The notes below the pieces were generated by a model that was given only the letters and a program-made list of their open reading frames with translations, ran no database searches and was not told the origin of the DNA. A stretch of 64,000 nucleotides of DNA, taken from Malania oleifera (lineage: Eukaryota; Streptophyta; Magnoliopsida; Santalales; Ximeniaceae). Where the stretch lies: NCBI RefSeq assembly GCF_029873635.1, contig NC_080419.1:70675597-70739596 (forward strand), in the 5' to 3' direction. Positions 49,601 to 61,600 of this stretch are shown piece after piece; positions within the stretch are counted from its first letter, which is position 1, and every line of letters starts with the position of its first letter. The translations under genes and the position numbers were made by a program.

Positions 49601-52600
49601 CCATCCAAGACTATATCCCATTTCAAAGGTTCTTTAATCAAACCAACAACCCACTTGGTACGACCAAGCAAGTAAACATCCAAGCTCAAAACCAACGACC
49701 ACTTCCAAAGTGCATATCCACCCAGGAAGCCTACAAAACACAACTCCGAAGATGGATCTCCACACCCTAGAGTCTCTTCACAAACAGTCAATTTCAACAC
49801 CATCGAGCTTTCCATGCCTAGCAAGCCAACCAAGCTCAAATCAGACAAGTCATTCCAAAGGTGAGTCCCCACCCAAGGAGTCTCACAAACACAACTCCAA
49901 GGATGAGTCCAACCCAAGCTCAAATCTAACAAGTCATTCCAAAGGCAAGTTCCCACCCAAGGAGTCTCTCAAACACAACTCCAAGGATGAGTCCTCCCCA
50001 AGTAACTCCACAAACCACGAACAATCTCAACATCAGGAATTCACAACCCAGTTCCTCACGAGATAACCAACACTACTCAAAATACCACAATTCTAGAGTT
50101 CACCAATCGACAAAAATCCAACCACAAGATCAAAATGAGGACTTCCTCGAGTCCTCAAGGCTCCAGCTCAAGTCACAACTCAATGACACTTTTCAATATC
50201 GAAACCAATCTCAACCACAATCTGTCATGGTTACAATTCTGATATCACTACCCTCTGGCATGAACTCGATTTTTCAATTGAAAGGAAGCCCATGGCTTGA
50301 CACTTTACTCTAAAAAGAAGCCCTCTAGCTCAATTTCTACACACACCAACACAACAACAACAAATAAGAAAGGCCCTTTGGCTACAACAACACATGTGCC
50401 CACTGGCAACATGGCTCAAATGTCTTCCAACTATACTCACCATACTACTCTTTGGCAACCTCATCCCTATGCCCTCTAGCATGGGTCATTGATTAAGGCA
50501 ACAAATTTAAATTGTGCAAACACACTTTCGTCAATTCCACAATGGCGGTCTCCAACTGCATTGGTTCCCACTAGAACATATCACATGAGTAATTGGGTTC
50601 CAACAAAGCCCAATGAGCAACATCTATGGTTCCCTATGCTACCAAACCCCACTGGGCAAACATCAACACAATGACCCACAAAGAGCTGAGCTCGTGGCTT
50701 GAGGACATCAGTTCAAAGTGCACATTAATCATTCTTCCCCATAAATCTAAGAATGTCACCTCTCTCTATGGGTACGAAGATCTAAGAATGTCACCTCTCT
50801 CTATGGGTATGAACTTCTCAAGTTTTGTAAGGACACCCTTGGACAAAGTCCTTCAATCATCCCCTTCCACCAGATCTACGAGTATCACCTCTACCTATGG
50901 AACAAGGACACCACAGAGTCTCAACGAACGTCACCATTGTGACTAACATAAAGTTGCCTTCATAGTTCAAGGATTGTTTGTCCAAGGTGCGCACTCTCAT
51001 TATTCCCCTTGACCTAGGAATGTCGCCTCTCCCTATGGATATGAACTCCTCAAGTCCCATAACGCCCTTGGCCAGACTCCTTCAACCATCACTTCCATCA
51101 CATCTAAGAGTATCACCTCTGCTTATGAAATGAAGACACCACACAAGCTTAACGGATGACCATCCAAGCTCCAATGCCAACCACAATAGGATAACTCCCA
51201 ATGTATAGCAACAAAACCTGCCTCAAGGGCACAAGGTATTCTCATCTTAGTTCCCAACCATCAATCCTCATCCCTTCTCAAGGGTACAAGGCTCTCAAGT
51301 AACCTAAGGTTCACAAGATATTCACTAAAGGTCAGCTCTCATTTCATTACCCGCAATAGGTTACATGACAAGGGGGGAAAGAGAAAGAGAGAAAAGAACC
51401 TACTCAAAGATAACTTACTCCTTCCCCCACTTAGTTCCCATCTCATTTTCATTCGCTCTAATACCAACTGTAACAAACGTAAAGTTCACAATGGTCAAAC
51501 AAAAATCACCCTTGCCAAAATCCTCCTAAAGTGTCAAGGAGTCATGCCCTTGCAGCGGCAAGGCTACACCATGTGTAGCCCAATCGTACTTATTCTTATC
51601 CAAGAAACACTCAAGTATCTAACCCCATGGTCAAGTCTCATGGAGCAACTACACTTGAACCAACTAAGGTCATCACTAAGGAACCAAGACTCAAATGGTA
51701 AGGGAAATAACTCACATTCCTCCAATACTAAGGTTAACTCCCATCCCTTCAGCACAATCAGGGTCTTAGATGATAATGCCCAAACATATTGTTGATGGCT
51801 AAGAAGGACATGCACCCAAACCTCCAAACCAAGAGTACTCGTACGATCACCTTCCCAAATGGATCATCCATGGAGCTCCCAATCCCACACAAAAGCCCAA
51901 GACTCGAGGACATCAAGAGCCCGCCCCTAAGCACTCCTGAGGGTTGCTCACTCAGTACCCATCGAGATGCAGGGGAGGTAGGATGCACACCTAGTGTTCC
52001 CTCGAGAGTCATTCTTCGAAGTATTCTCGATAACATACGTGTAACCACTGGGGATTTAATAATCATACATCTTGGATGTGAGAAGACAATAATCAGCACT
52101 AGTCGGACCAACCACAATGTTATAGAGACATACTCAAACCATCCCCATGACAGCCGCACATTCGGATCCAATTAACCAACCATACCTCCAAGTCAATAAT
52201 CATACACCAAAACCATGTGTTAGGGTCACTAATTTCTACAACCTTAACACAATGCAAAAATAGATGTGATTCAAATTATGAGCTATCAAAACACGAGAAA
52301 GAAATATCCAGATATAACTCCTTCAAAGGCCTCCTAGTCTTAACAGATTGTTGGTGTTAACTCTATTAAGAACAACCAAGCAAGTAAATGCATTTATCTT
52401 GTAGGGGAGTTTAGCTTCCAAATAAAACAACGAAATGGAAAGGATTTAAAGGATCTAGCCAAATGCTCAAACAAAGATTTGAAGAATAAAAACTTGAGGA
52501 ATCCAAAACTCAACTTTGACGAACAAAACCCACAAAGAGGAATTCCTCCAGCTCCTAATCATTTAGAAGCCTATGAAAGTGGAAATCCCAAGAAGAAGCA

Positions 52601-55600
52601 AATACCATTCGAACTAAGAATCTGAGCAATAATTTTCCAAGGACTCTGCATAGAACATCTTAAACCCGAATTATTATCCCATGAATCAGAATGTAAGCCA
52701 AGTTTACTCTTAACAAAGGGAGTTATACTAAAAGGGAAAACATTACAGCCATTTACCCACTAAAGCAGAGCTTTTAGACATGAGATTTTCAAGACCCAAA
52801 ACACCCTCCACTTAGATCTACACACAATCTCCCAACAAAAATCCCTCTTCTCCCTTATACCCCTAACCAAAGGAGATACCATATTACTTTCACAATTTTC
52901 CTAGCTATCCATACTAGAATTCTAAAAATAGACAAATAATGAAGAGGTTAAAGGGATACTAAAGAGGCAAGCCTAGATAAGGGCGATACAACTACCTAGA
53001 GAAAATAAACACACAAACACCCATATAAACACTTAAACACCATCTCCATTACTAGATCTCAAAACCCAATAAGCTTGGGATTACACAATCACCCCACACA
53101 CACACACACACACAAAGGAACTCGTAAATAAGGCAAGGGTTGCTAAACAATGCCACACCCAGCTAAGGAAGCTAACTCCAACACATGGTTATCAAAATTT
53201 CGATCTGAATCGTGCAATTCTACGATCCATTCTCGCCTAATCGATTAGGATCTTAAGTAGAATCTTAATAAAGTAGGATCTTATCTGGATTTTTAGGATT
53301 TTAGGATCGTGATCCTACTTGCAATCCTACCGATCCTACTTTTTTTCCAATTTAGGATTTTAAAGAAAAAGGCCCAATATATATTTTTATTGGCCCAAAC
53401 ACTTTACTTTTGCAATAGACACAAATTTGGTCTTGTTGGCCCAAATGCATCAAAATTAGGGCAACATAACCAGCATGTTCTAGGATTTGTTCAACCCAAC
53501 TCAAGAGAGCAACTGAGCATCTCTTGAAAGCTCTCTTCCTTAAAAATTTAAAGATTTCTGAGAGCTTAGAGTTCTTGATAGACAGATCCTAGGTTATGTA
53601 TTAGTAGGCTTGGATTGTTCCTTCTTCCAGCAATAGTAGAGGCCAGTTGAGAGCTTTGAGAGCAAGCTTGTAGCAATATTGTATTATCTTTGTAGTTCTT
53701 TTTACTTCTTCCTCTCTTTTTTCTTCCTTTTACTATCAACAAGGCAGAGACCTATATTTTTTCCCAAAGTAAAGAGCATATAGCTTTATTTCTCCCCCTT
53801 TTCTTTGTGACTAACAAAAAGTTCTTCCTCTTCCTTCTTTTTCCCTTCTCCTTCTTCTTAAGGTCTGATGACAAAACCTCATAAACTGAGAAATTTACAT
53901 GAATTCATTGAATTAAGATTAGCAATTTCTTCTTCCTTCTTCTCTTCATTCTTTTTGCTTTTCTTATTAATTATATTTATTAAAAAAATAAGCTAGCAAC
54001 AATATGCTCTTCACGAAGCACTTTTTAGTTCCTATTTAGATTTTTTTTTAGGGTCAAAATTGTTTTAAGGAAAAAACTGCTAGTCCTAGCTAGCAAGCTA
54101 GCTACATTTTTTAAATTTGTTATAATTTCTTAAACGCACTACCAAGTTTTTAAGATAATTTTATTGAGAGTTGTCATAAATTTCCAAATATATAAATTTT
54201 TAATTTATTTTACATTGTAAGTAGAATCTTATGATCCTACGATCCGATCCTATAGACCCTCCCAATGATCCTATGTAGGATCTTGATTCTAACAACCTTG
54301 CTCCAAAGACATGACACTACTAAAATTAATATTAGCAATCCCAATCTTTTCCAAATTTATTTAAACCTAAAACTTTCTTAAAAATATATAGAATTGTGAG
54401 ACCATTGAAAAAGAGTCTACAATCGTCTAAGAAAAAAATAATATCATGTGAAAACTCAATATGAGACACAACCGACCCCTCCCTACCCAGCCTGATTCCT
54501 TTCACATAAATCTTATCTATCAACCTACTCAAAAGTATCAACAACTAGGAACAAGCAAAAAAGGAGATAAAGGATCCCCTTGCCTAATCCTACTCAAGGC
54601 TCTAAACCACGCCAAGCAACCTAGGCTCCCTATATATAATGACCGAGCAGAAAGCATTTGACAAGCATCCCCTCATCCAATCCTGCCACTTGACCCCTAA
54701 CTCCTTATTAACAAAGAACACTTTTGGAATAGAAAAAGAAACTTTATTTTAAAAAAAAGAGAGAAGATTTAAAAAAAAAAAACAAAAAAAAGGAGAACAA
54801 AGAAATCTTGGGACAAAAAAAATTAAAAAAATAAAACTACATCATCATCTCATTAGAAAAGATCTTATCCAAGAAATTCCAACTAATGTTATTATAAGCC
54901 TTTCCAAAATCCAATATAAATATAATACATGGCGGAGTCAACATGGATCTAGAAGACATGACTTCTTAATTGACATGATCAAAACCTCCTCTCACAACCT
55001 AAGAGTGAATAGATCTCTCGCCAATTATTGTTCTTCCTATGAACATTCTCAACTGCTTCATTAGCCACCCTTGCTAATCCATTTAGTCTATTGCCTCCAA
55101 CGCCTCATTTCCCTCAAAATTGCCGCCTCCACTTCATTTTTCAACGAAACCTACTTTGCTTCCTCCAACTTTGTTAAAACTCTTTTACCTTTCTTTTCTA
55201 TCAATCTCAGCTAAGATGTTAGTTTTCGTTACCTCATTATATCCAAAGACTTCCACATTGCACCTTTTCAAAACTGCTCATTTTGAGTTTTTTCAAGATC
55301 TTAAAACCCTCCCACCCTTTATAGATACCCCAGCCCAAGAATTTTTAATCAAATAATGAACGGACTTATAAAAGAGATTTGTGAAAGACTAGGGAAATCA
55401 TCCTCCCACTCACTACTAAACAAGAATACATCTAGACTAGCAACTGTAACAGCATTGTCCATAAGAATACCCCTCAACCCACAATCCCTATCAAATCTTA
55501 TCAAAATTCTGCATACTCAAGGTAAACCTGCCTCTCCCTTTCTTTTCCCCTAGAAATCTTACTACATTAAAAAACAAACCCCACAATCCAACTAGGAGAA

Positions 55601-58600
55601 GAAAACCAAACACTGTGTATAACTCCTCCAAAAACAAATTGAAAAGCAAGCCTAGGAGGATCATAGACTGAAGAAAACCACCATTGACCCTACCTCTAAA
55701 AAATCTGACAACACAAAGAAAAGAAACCTATGTACTATAAACTACAGAGAAACGATGAGATTCTCACAAAGTAATAATACCCCCAGCAAATCCATGTAGG
55801 AAGGAACTCCCAATCCTCATGCATACCTTCCCAAACATTCATAATGCCTGTCTATTTTTTCAAGTTTAACTCCTTTTGGACTCTTTTTTATTTTTCCTCT
55901 CATAAGTTTAGGGAGTACAACAAACCATTCCTTCTAAAAGGGCTTGTGGGCCACAGTTGTCTCCCTCACCCCCCATAAGCTAATAGCCACAACTTCTCCC
56001 CCATTTGAGACCTCCCTTTGGCTTTTTAAAATATCAACAATTGAAGGCTTAATAGGAATAGACAAAGCACTTGATTGAGAATTAGAGTTCACTCGATTCT
56101 CCTTTTACCTCTTGCTCGGACCTACTAGACTCAGTTTCTAGCAGTGCATCAGTACAAGTCATTGGAAAAATAGTCATGAAGAGAATCCTCCTCAATCAGA
56201 CTATCTACCGGCTAGCATCATTCTTCAAATGGTACCGCACACCAACCTGTGCTTCTTTAGAGGATCTTTTAGGCTCATGATCTCCCTTGTCATACTGATC
56301 AAACAAATTAGTTTCTACATCCACCTGACAATCTGCAAATTGCTCCATTTTGTTTCAAACAGATGAGGAGAAAACACACTCATCATCAAAACCATTCTCT
56401 GCCATCAGTTGTCCAACAACAAGCCCCTTTCTGACTCGTATAGACTCTTCTCACAATCATCTTCTAATACCATTGACAATCTCTCCCAGGCTCCTTATCA
56501 TCCTTGCACTGCTGATCAGAGACTTTTAATGCAGCCTTCAACGATGAAATGGCTTGCTGAACAAAGATTAGAGTCTCTAAACCATGGTGTAAGCTGTTAA
56601 AATCACCACAATTCCTTACCCCTTCTTTGTCGAACCAAATGGAAAAAAATTTTGAATATTCTGAGAATTTTTGTGGGCACTTCCATATCTGAATGACTTT
56701 GCAGAAACTTTGCAACATCCTTCAGATAATCTGCACTATTACAATCATTATCTCCTTCCTTTTGGACCCAAAAGGTGAAAATCACACCCCAAACCATTTC
56801 CTTCTACTTGCAGAGATATATTTTGAGAACTTCCAAGTACTTCCAGTTCTGCCATGACCATAAAAGGTTGAAAACCTCTACATCTACTTTACGAACTTTA
56901 GAGTTATCCACATATATATATATTATCTTTACAAGCCCCTTCTTACCTGGGCTTGGAAGTAATATCCCTAATAATTTGAGATTGGGGTTGCTCTAGATGA
57001 GTTGTATCTGACTCTTATTTCTTGCTAACCCACTTGACAGGAGCCTTTGGACAAAAAGTAAAAGGGCCCAAGAAATCTGGTCCATCACACTTTGGGCTGG
57101 TTTCGCTTTTATTTAATTTTGAAAACTCTTCTCTATAGTGTTGATCATTTCCATTACGATTAAATCAACCAGAATAAAATCCCTTAATATTTGGGATCAT
57201 GTCCCAACTACCGTGGTTCCTAACTATGCCGGAATATGTCTCTGCTTTTGCTGGAAATTCCCATGATCAACTCAAATCCTGCTACTTCCAGGAACTCCCT
57301 CTATTAAAAGTTTCAAAAAAGAGCATCAACATAGTTCATTGGCTACCCTCTGCAAATCTACGGTTTTATCTTCTTCACAGATCCTTAGAACATTTGTCAA
57401 TCCACAATTTCCACAACAAAGTATAATGCCATTTTCCTATTGTTTATTTTATTCACTTAGTTCAACTAATTTATTTAAGGACGTAAAAAACAGCCACCAA
57501 CCTAATGCTTCCTTCCCTTCCAAAGGACAAATGGAAATATACTATGACCCTATGTTCCAAATCTCTCTAGGCATAGAAATCTTCTCCCAGTCATTTGCAA
57601 GCAATTTCAGGCTGCAAAATCCTCCTTCAATCCACAGGAGCAATCCCCTAGATCCTTTTATCAAAGCCACAAGGCTCAAAGCACAACGAAACAAGATTGC
57701 CTAACACCCATTGAACTTCTTTCTTGCTCAAAACTAGAGAAAATAGTACATCTTACCAGAGAATTTTGTAATTCGGACTAATATTCAGTCCAATTTATTT
57801 ATTTTTTATAATAAACCCAGTCCAATTTGTCAAAATCGAACACTTATCTATTAGTCTTAAACAAATTATGAAAACCCATATCAACTCGACAGCGATACAG
57901 CACGTCAGAGGACACCAGCTCACCCCCAAAAAAACTAACTAGCCATAATAATAAGATTAATCCCAGAAACTAAACCAAACACCAAAAACAATGGTGATTT
58001 CCAGCCACTCATTCTCATCGTGTCCTTCATCCCTTCTCATATTTCATCTCCCATTTCTCATTCTTTAGCAAACACATTTCTCATATAAGCAAGCAACAAA
58101 GAATATATAGAGCAACAACAATAATCTTCCTTTTTTGACAACAAAAGAAGATGAATTCATTAGAATAAAAAGAATATACAAAGAGGAGAGCAAGAAATCC
58201 TCCTAAACAAAAAGAAGAAAAAATAAAATAAATGAAAAAGGGAGAAAAACAGCCATCAGACTAATAAAGCTAGCCAATCCTGTTGGATATCAAAAAACCT
58301 CACTCCTTTAAAATAACTAAGAGCGCCACACAAAAGAGAGGCAAAGTAATGAATCTTCTCCCATGAGAAAGAGGAATTCAGCTTTTTCCCTGCAAAAATT
58401 CAAGCATTTCATTCCAGCCAAAAACACCATAGAACTACAAAAATTGCACATCTCAACAAAGCATGTGCTTCCTTCTACCGAAACTAGAAAAAGAGATGAC
58501 AAACAATTCCTCCGCCAACCCTAGACACAACCAACCCTCTCAGGAGACCAAAAATTTTATTCCAATCCAAGCAAAAAAGCAATCAAAAACATATGAAAAT

Positions 58601-61600
58601 TATTTTAGAACTATCAAGACATAAAAACACATCAGGAGAAAGCGCATTTGAAGGTCTACCACCATACTGTAGATTGTCGGTAACTTGATGTTAACTCAAT
58701 TAAGAGCTAACCAAATAAAAGCCTCAATTTTTGAAGGAATTTTGGCCTTCTAAATAGTTTTATGGTTCAAAAGGAGATATTAGCACTAGTCAAAAAGATC
58801 AAAGAAAGATTTGCAAGAATAAACCCCACAAGAATCTAGAGACCAAGACCAAGCATCCACCCAGAACAATATCCCTCCTGAAGGAAAGGCAGTAGCTCTC
58901 CAACAAAATCAACAAAGAAGAAAGCTTCTCAAGCTCCCTATCATTTAGAGTTCTACAAAATTGAAAAATCTGGGAAGAAAAATCACCTTTAGAAATCAAA
59001 AAAGAAGAAAAACATCATTATGCCAAGATAACAAATGATACATAAGGATAAAATATGGGGAAAAGATCAGGAAAAAGAGGTATTGTTCGCCCAAATATCT
59101 TCCCAAAAATGAATTGGAGATCCATTACCCAAAATAAAATTAATACAAGGAATGAGGAGGGAGTAAAATATAAGAAATACACCACCATGGGCTTTTAGAA
59201 GGATATCTACTTCTCAAATTAGCATCCTACCCACTCACATGGAACCAAATTTATTTCTAGTGACTATGCCAAAGAGAGGACTACTTTAAAGGAAATCACC
59301 ATAAACATTCAATCATAAGACTGGTGCTTTAAGACACCAAATTACCAAGACCAAACCCCTATCCACCTTAGACCTACACACATCCTCCCAACTAACATCC
59401 CTCTACTCCCCAACACCACATCAAAGAGAGTCTCTTATAATCTTCTCAAGCTTACTAGCTATCCCCTCTGGAATCCTAAAAATAGACAAATAATAAAGTG
59501 GAACACTAGCAAGAAAAGCCTAGAAGAACAGGAAATAACGCACCTTTCCACTCGTCAAATGCTTACACACCCTCTCCGCCACTGGACAACAAGAATCTTC
59601 CATTAAATGACACTCATTAAAGACCATAAAAGCAGTGTTTGGGAGCCTGAATTTTGGGATTAGGATTTGGATTTTTGTGGATTTGAAATAAATTCAATAT
59701 AATTTTATACTACTTTTTGTACTAATACACAAATCCAAGACCGAGACCAAAAATCCATGTTGCCAAACGTAGGTAAAGAGAAATGACACAATATGACTAT
59801 TTGTGTGTGCATGGGGGTGGGCATGTGTGTGCACACGTGTGTGCATATAAAAAAAATGGTGAAAAAATGAAACCTGCTGTAGCGTGTGGATCCCTTCCTT
59901 GACATCCCTTGATTCTCAATGGCAGCCTCTCGATAAGACTTGGCAGAAGTATGCCTGTCAATTTTTTCCTCTCCAAATTGATTGGTGTCTTTATAACTAT
60001 CCTTGAACATATCACCTTCTTTTGCACCCCTTAGACCTCCATACCTATCACTACTCTGAAAGCTGCTGCTACCAAAGTTGTGGCTGCCATATGAAGCTGA
60101 ACCTGACTTATATGTGACTCCAGAAGATGAGAGTCCAAAGTACCTAAAAAATGTAGAATACATAATTATTCACTGATAACCAAATACAAAGATAGAATGC
60201 TGAAAATTTAAAATATAACATAGAATCTCAGTTTGAACTAACTTGTCACGGTTTGCAGCAGCTTTATTTCTGACTTCTTGTATTTTATCCTTATTATTTA
60301 AAAGGGACACAATGGTTTCTGCCTTCTTCCTCACATTGATTCCTAGATCCTTCCCACTTGGCTCAGCATGTTCAAAACTGGTGAGAGACTTTACCAATGC
60401 AAAACAATTTGGGGAAACAGAATGTGAGAAATTCAATCTTTGATTCTTACTAAAAATAGAAAGGTGCAGAACATAAGAGAAGAGAGCATTGAGTGGATAC
60501 AGTTTTACAGAATATAAGAGAAGAACCCATACTGAGATCTGAAAAGTGTGTTCTATAATCTCATCAACTGCACGTTCAGATCCATTTGCTATCAAGTACT
60601 CTATAACAGCCAATGCCTGATAAAGAAATGATTTCAGACAATGGAGAAAGCCAAAACAATGAACTAGGACAAAAAACTAACCAACATTTCTAACTGTATT
60701 ATTTGACAACTGGCAAAAAGAAAATACTGACAAGATGGTAAAGTAATGGGAACTCACTTTATACACAAGACGCCAATCTCTACCAGTTTCACCCAATCTT
60801 GTCCATAGAACATTCATAACCATCTGACATTCAGTGCTGGAAGATACAAAAAAGATCAGGTATATTATAGATAACAAGACATATTCCTTGGAGAGTCAAT
60901 ATTAGTGAGGGAAAAAAACAATACAAACATGGAAAAAAAAAAAAAAAAAAAGGATAACAAAATTTATAAATTACAATTTTTTTGTGGCTTGTGCAATTTC
61001 TGCTAATGCAGAACCATGAGGACCCCAAGGTTCATTATCTGTTGCATCCAAGACCTACAAAAAAAAAAAAAAATATTCAATATCAAATTTTGGGTTGCAC
61101 TTGCAAAACAAGCTAGCTAAACTCAAGCCCTTTTCATATGCCAGTATTTAGGCATTGAATCATCAACATAATGCCACTGAAACTACAATAGCAAAATTTG
61201 TACAATTTAGTAGTGGTAGTAGCAGCAGTAGAAGAGAAAACATGTTCAGTCAATATATTCTTCACCACAGATAATCTGTTGATTATTTATATAACCATTA
61301 GCCAGTTACAAGTATGAATAGTAGAGACGCGCAAATTTTGACTGAAAAAAACCACTTCGAAAAGCAACCTTAGTGGATTTCGAATAAGTGGAATCAAATT
61401 AGATAATAAGTCGGGATTCAAAAGTAAACCCACACAAAAACCCGTCAATCTGGCTTTAAATATTATAACTACAACGCAAAAGTTGATGCTATAATCCACA
61501 AATTTCAGATAAAAAAAAAAAAACTAGTTTTCTCACAAAATAATGAACCACCCAAAAACTTGATCATTTTTCCAACAAATACATACTAAAATTCAAAAAA

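Larger units (their letters stand above)
48193..52240 (-). mobile_element. non-autonomous LTR retroelement without recognisable genes
   Basis: LTRs of about 760 bp lie at 51469-52240 (5') and 48193-48953 (3') on the minus strand. A primer-binding site GTTGGTATTAGAGCG (51468-51454) adjoins the 5' LTR. A purine tract GAGTGGGGGAAAA precedes TGTTAGGG at 48953. The 2.5-kb interior has no gag or pol. It holds tandem repeats at 49832-49995 (about 80-bp unit) and 50750-50810. No clean 5-bp target duplication was seen. Confidence 0.75.
47760..57700 (-). mobile_element. L1-type LINE split into three by later insertions (sense to EPSIN1)
   Basis: Three pieces on one strand: 54301-57700, 52241-53183 and 47760-48192. 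ORF1-like sequence lies at 57000-57700. RT in the first piece reads [30 protein letters not shown] and [13 protein letters not shown]. The zf-RVT region [11 protein letters not shown] is in the second. The C-terminal tail [20 protein letters not shown] and the 3' end are in the third. The pieces resume where the others stop, so the element at 53184 and the LTR element at 48193 are later arrivals. Confidence 0.75.
46080..59873 (-). other. EPSIN1 intron 7 (13,794 bp), TE-filled
   Basis: Contains, from its 5' side, a small MITE (59635-59770), a 3' LINE fragment (58131-59630) and a LINE split by two insertions (47760-57700). A hAT-type element follows at 46528-47585, together with AT microsatellites. 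Confidence 0.85.

Noticed and set aside
49579..50950. Several overlapping open frames on both strands with repeated peptides such as [19 protein letters not shown]
   Set aside because: They come from T-poor tandem-repeat DNA inside a non-autonomous LTR element. There is no conserved domain, and frames on both strands stay open for the same compositional reason.
46081..59873. A missed EPSIN1 exon between exons 7 and 8
   Set aside because: Phases match directly and the protein aligns to EPSIN1 without a missing block. All recognisable coding sequence in between belongs to transposons.
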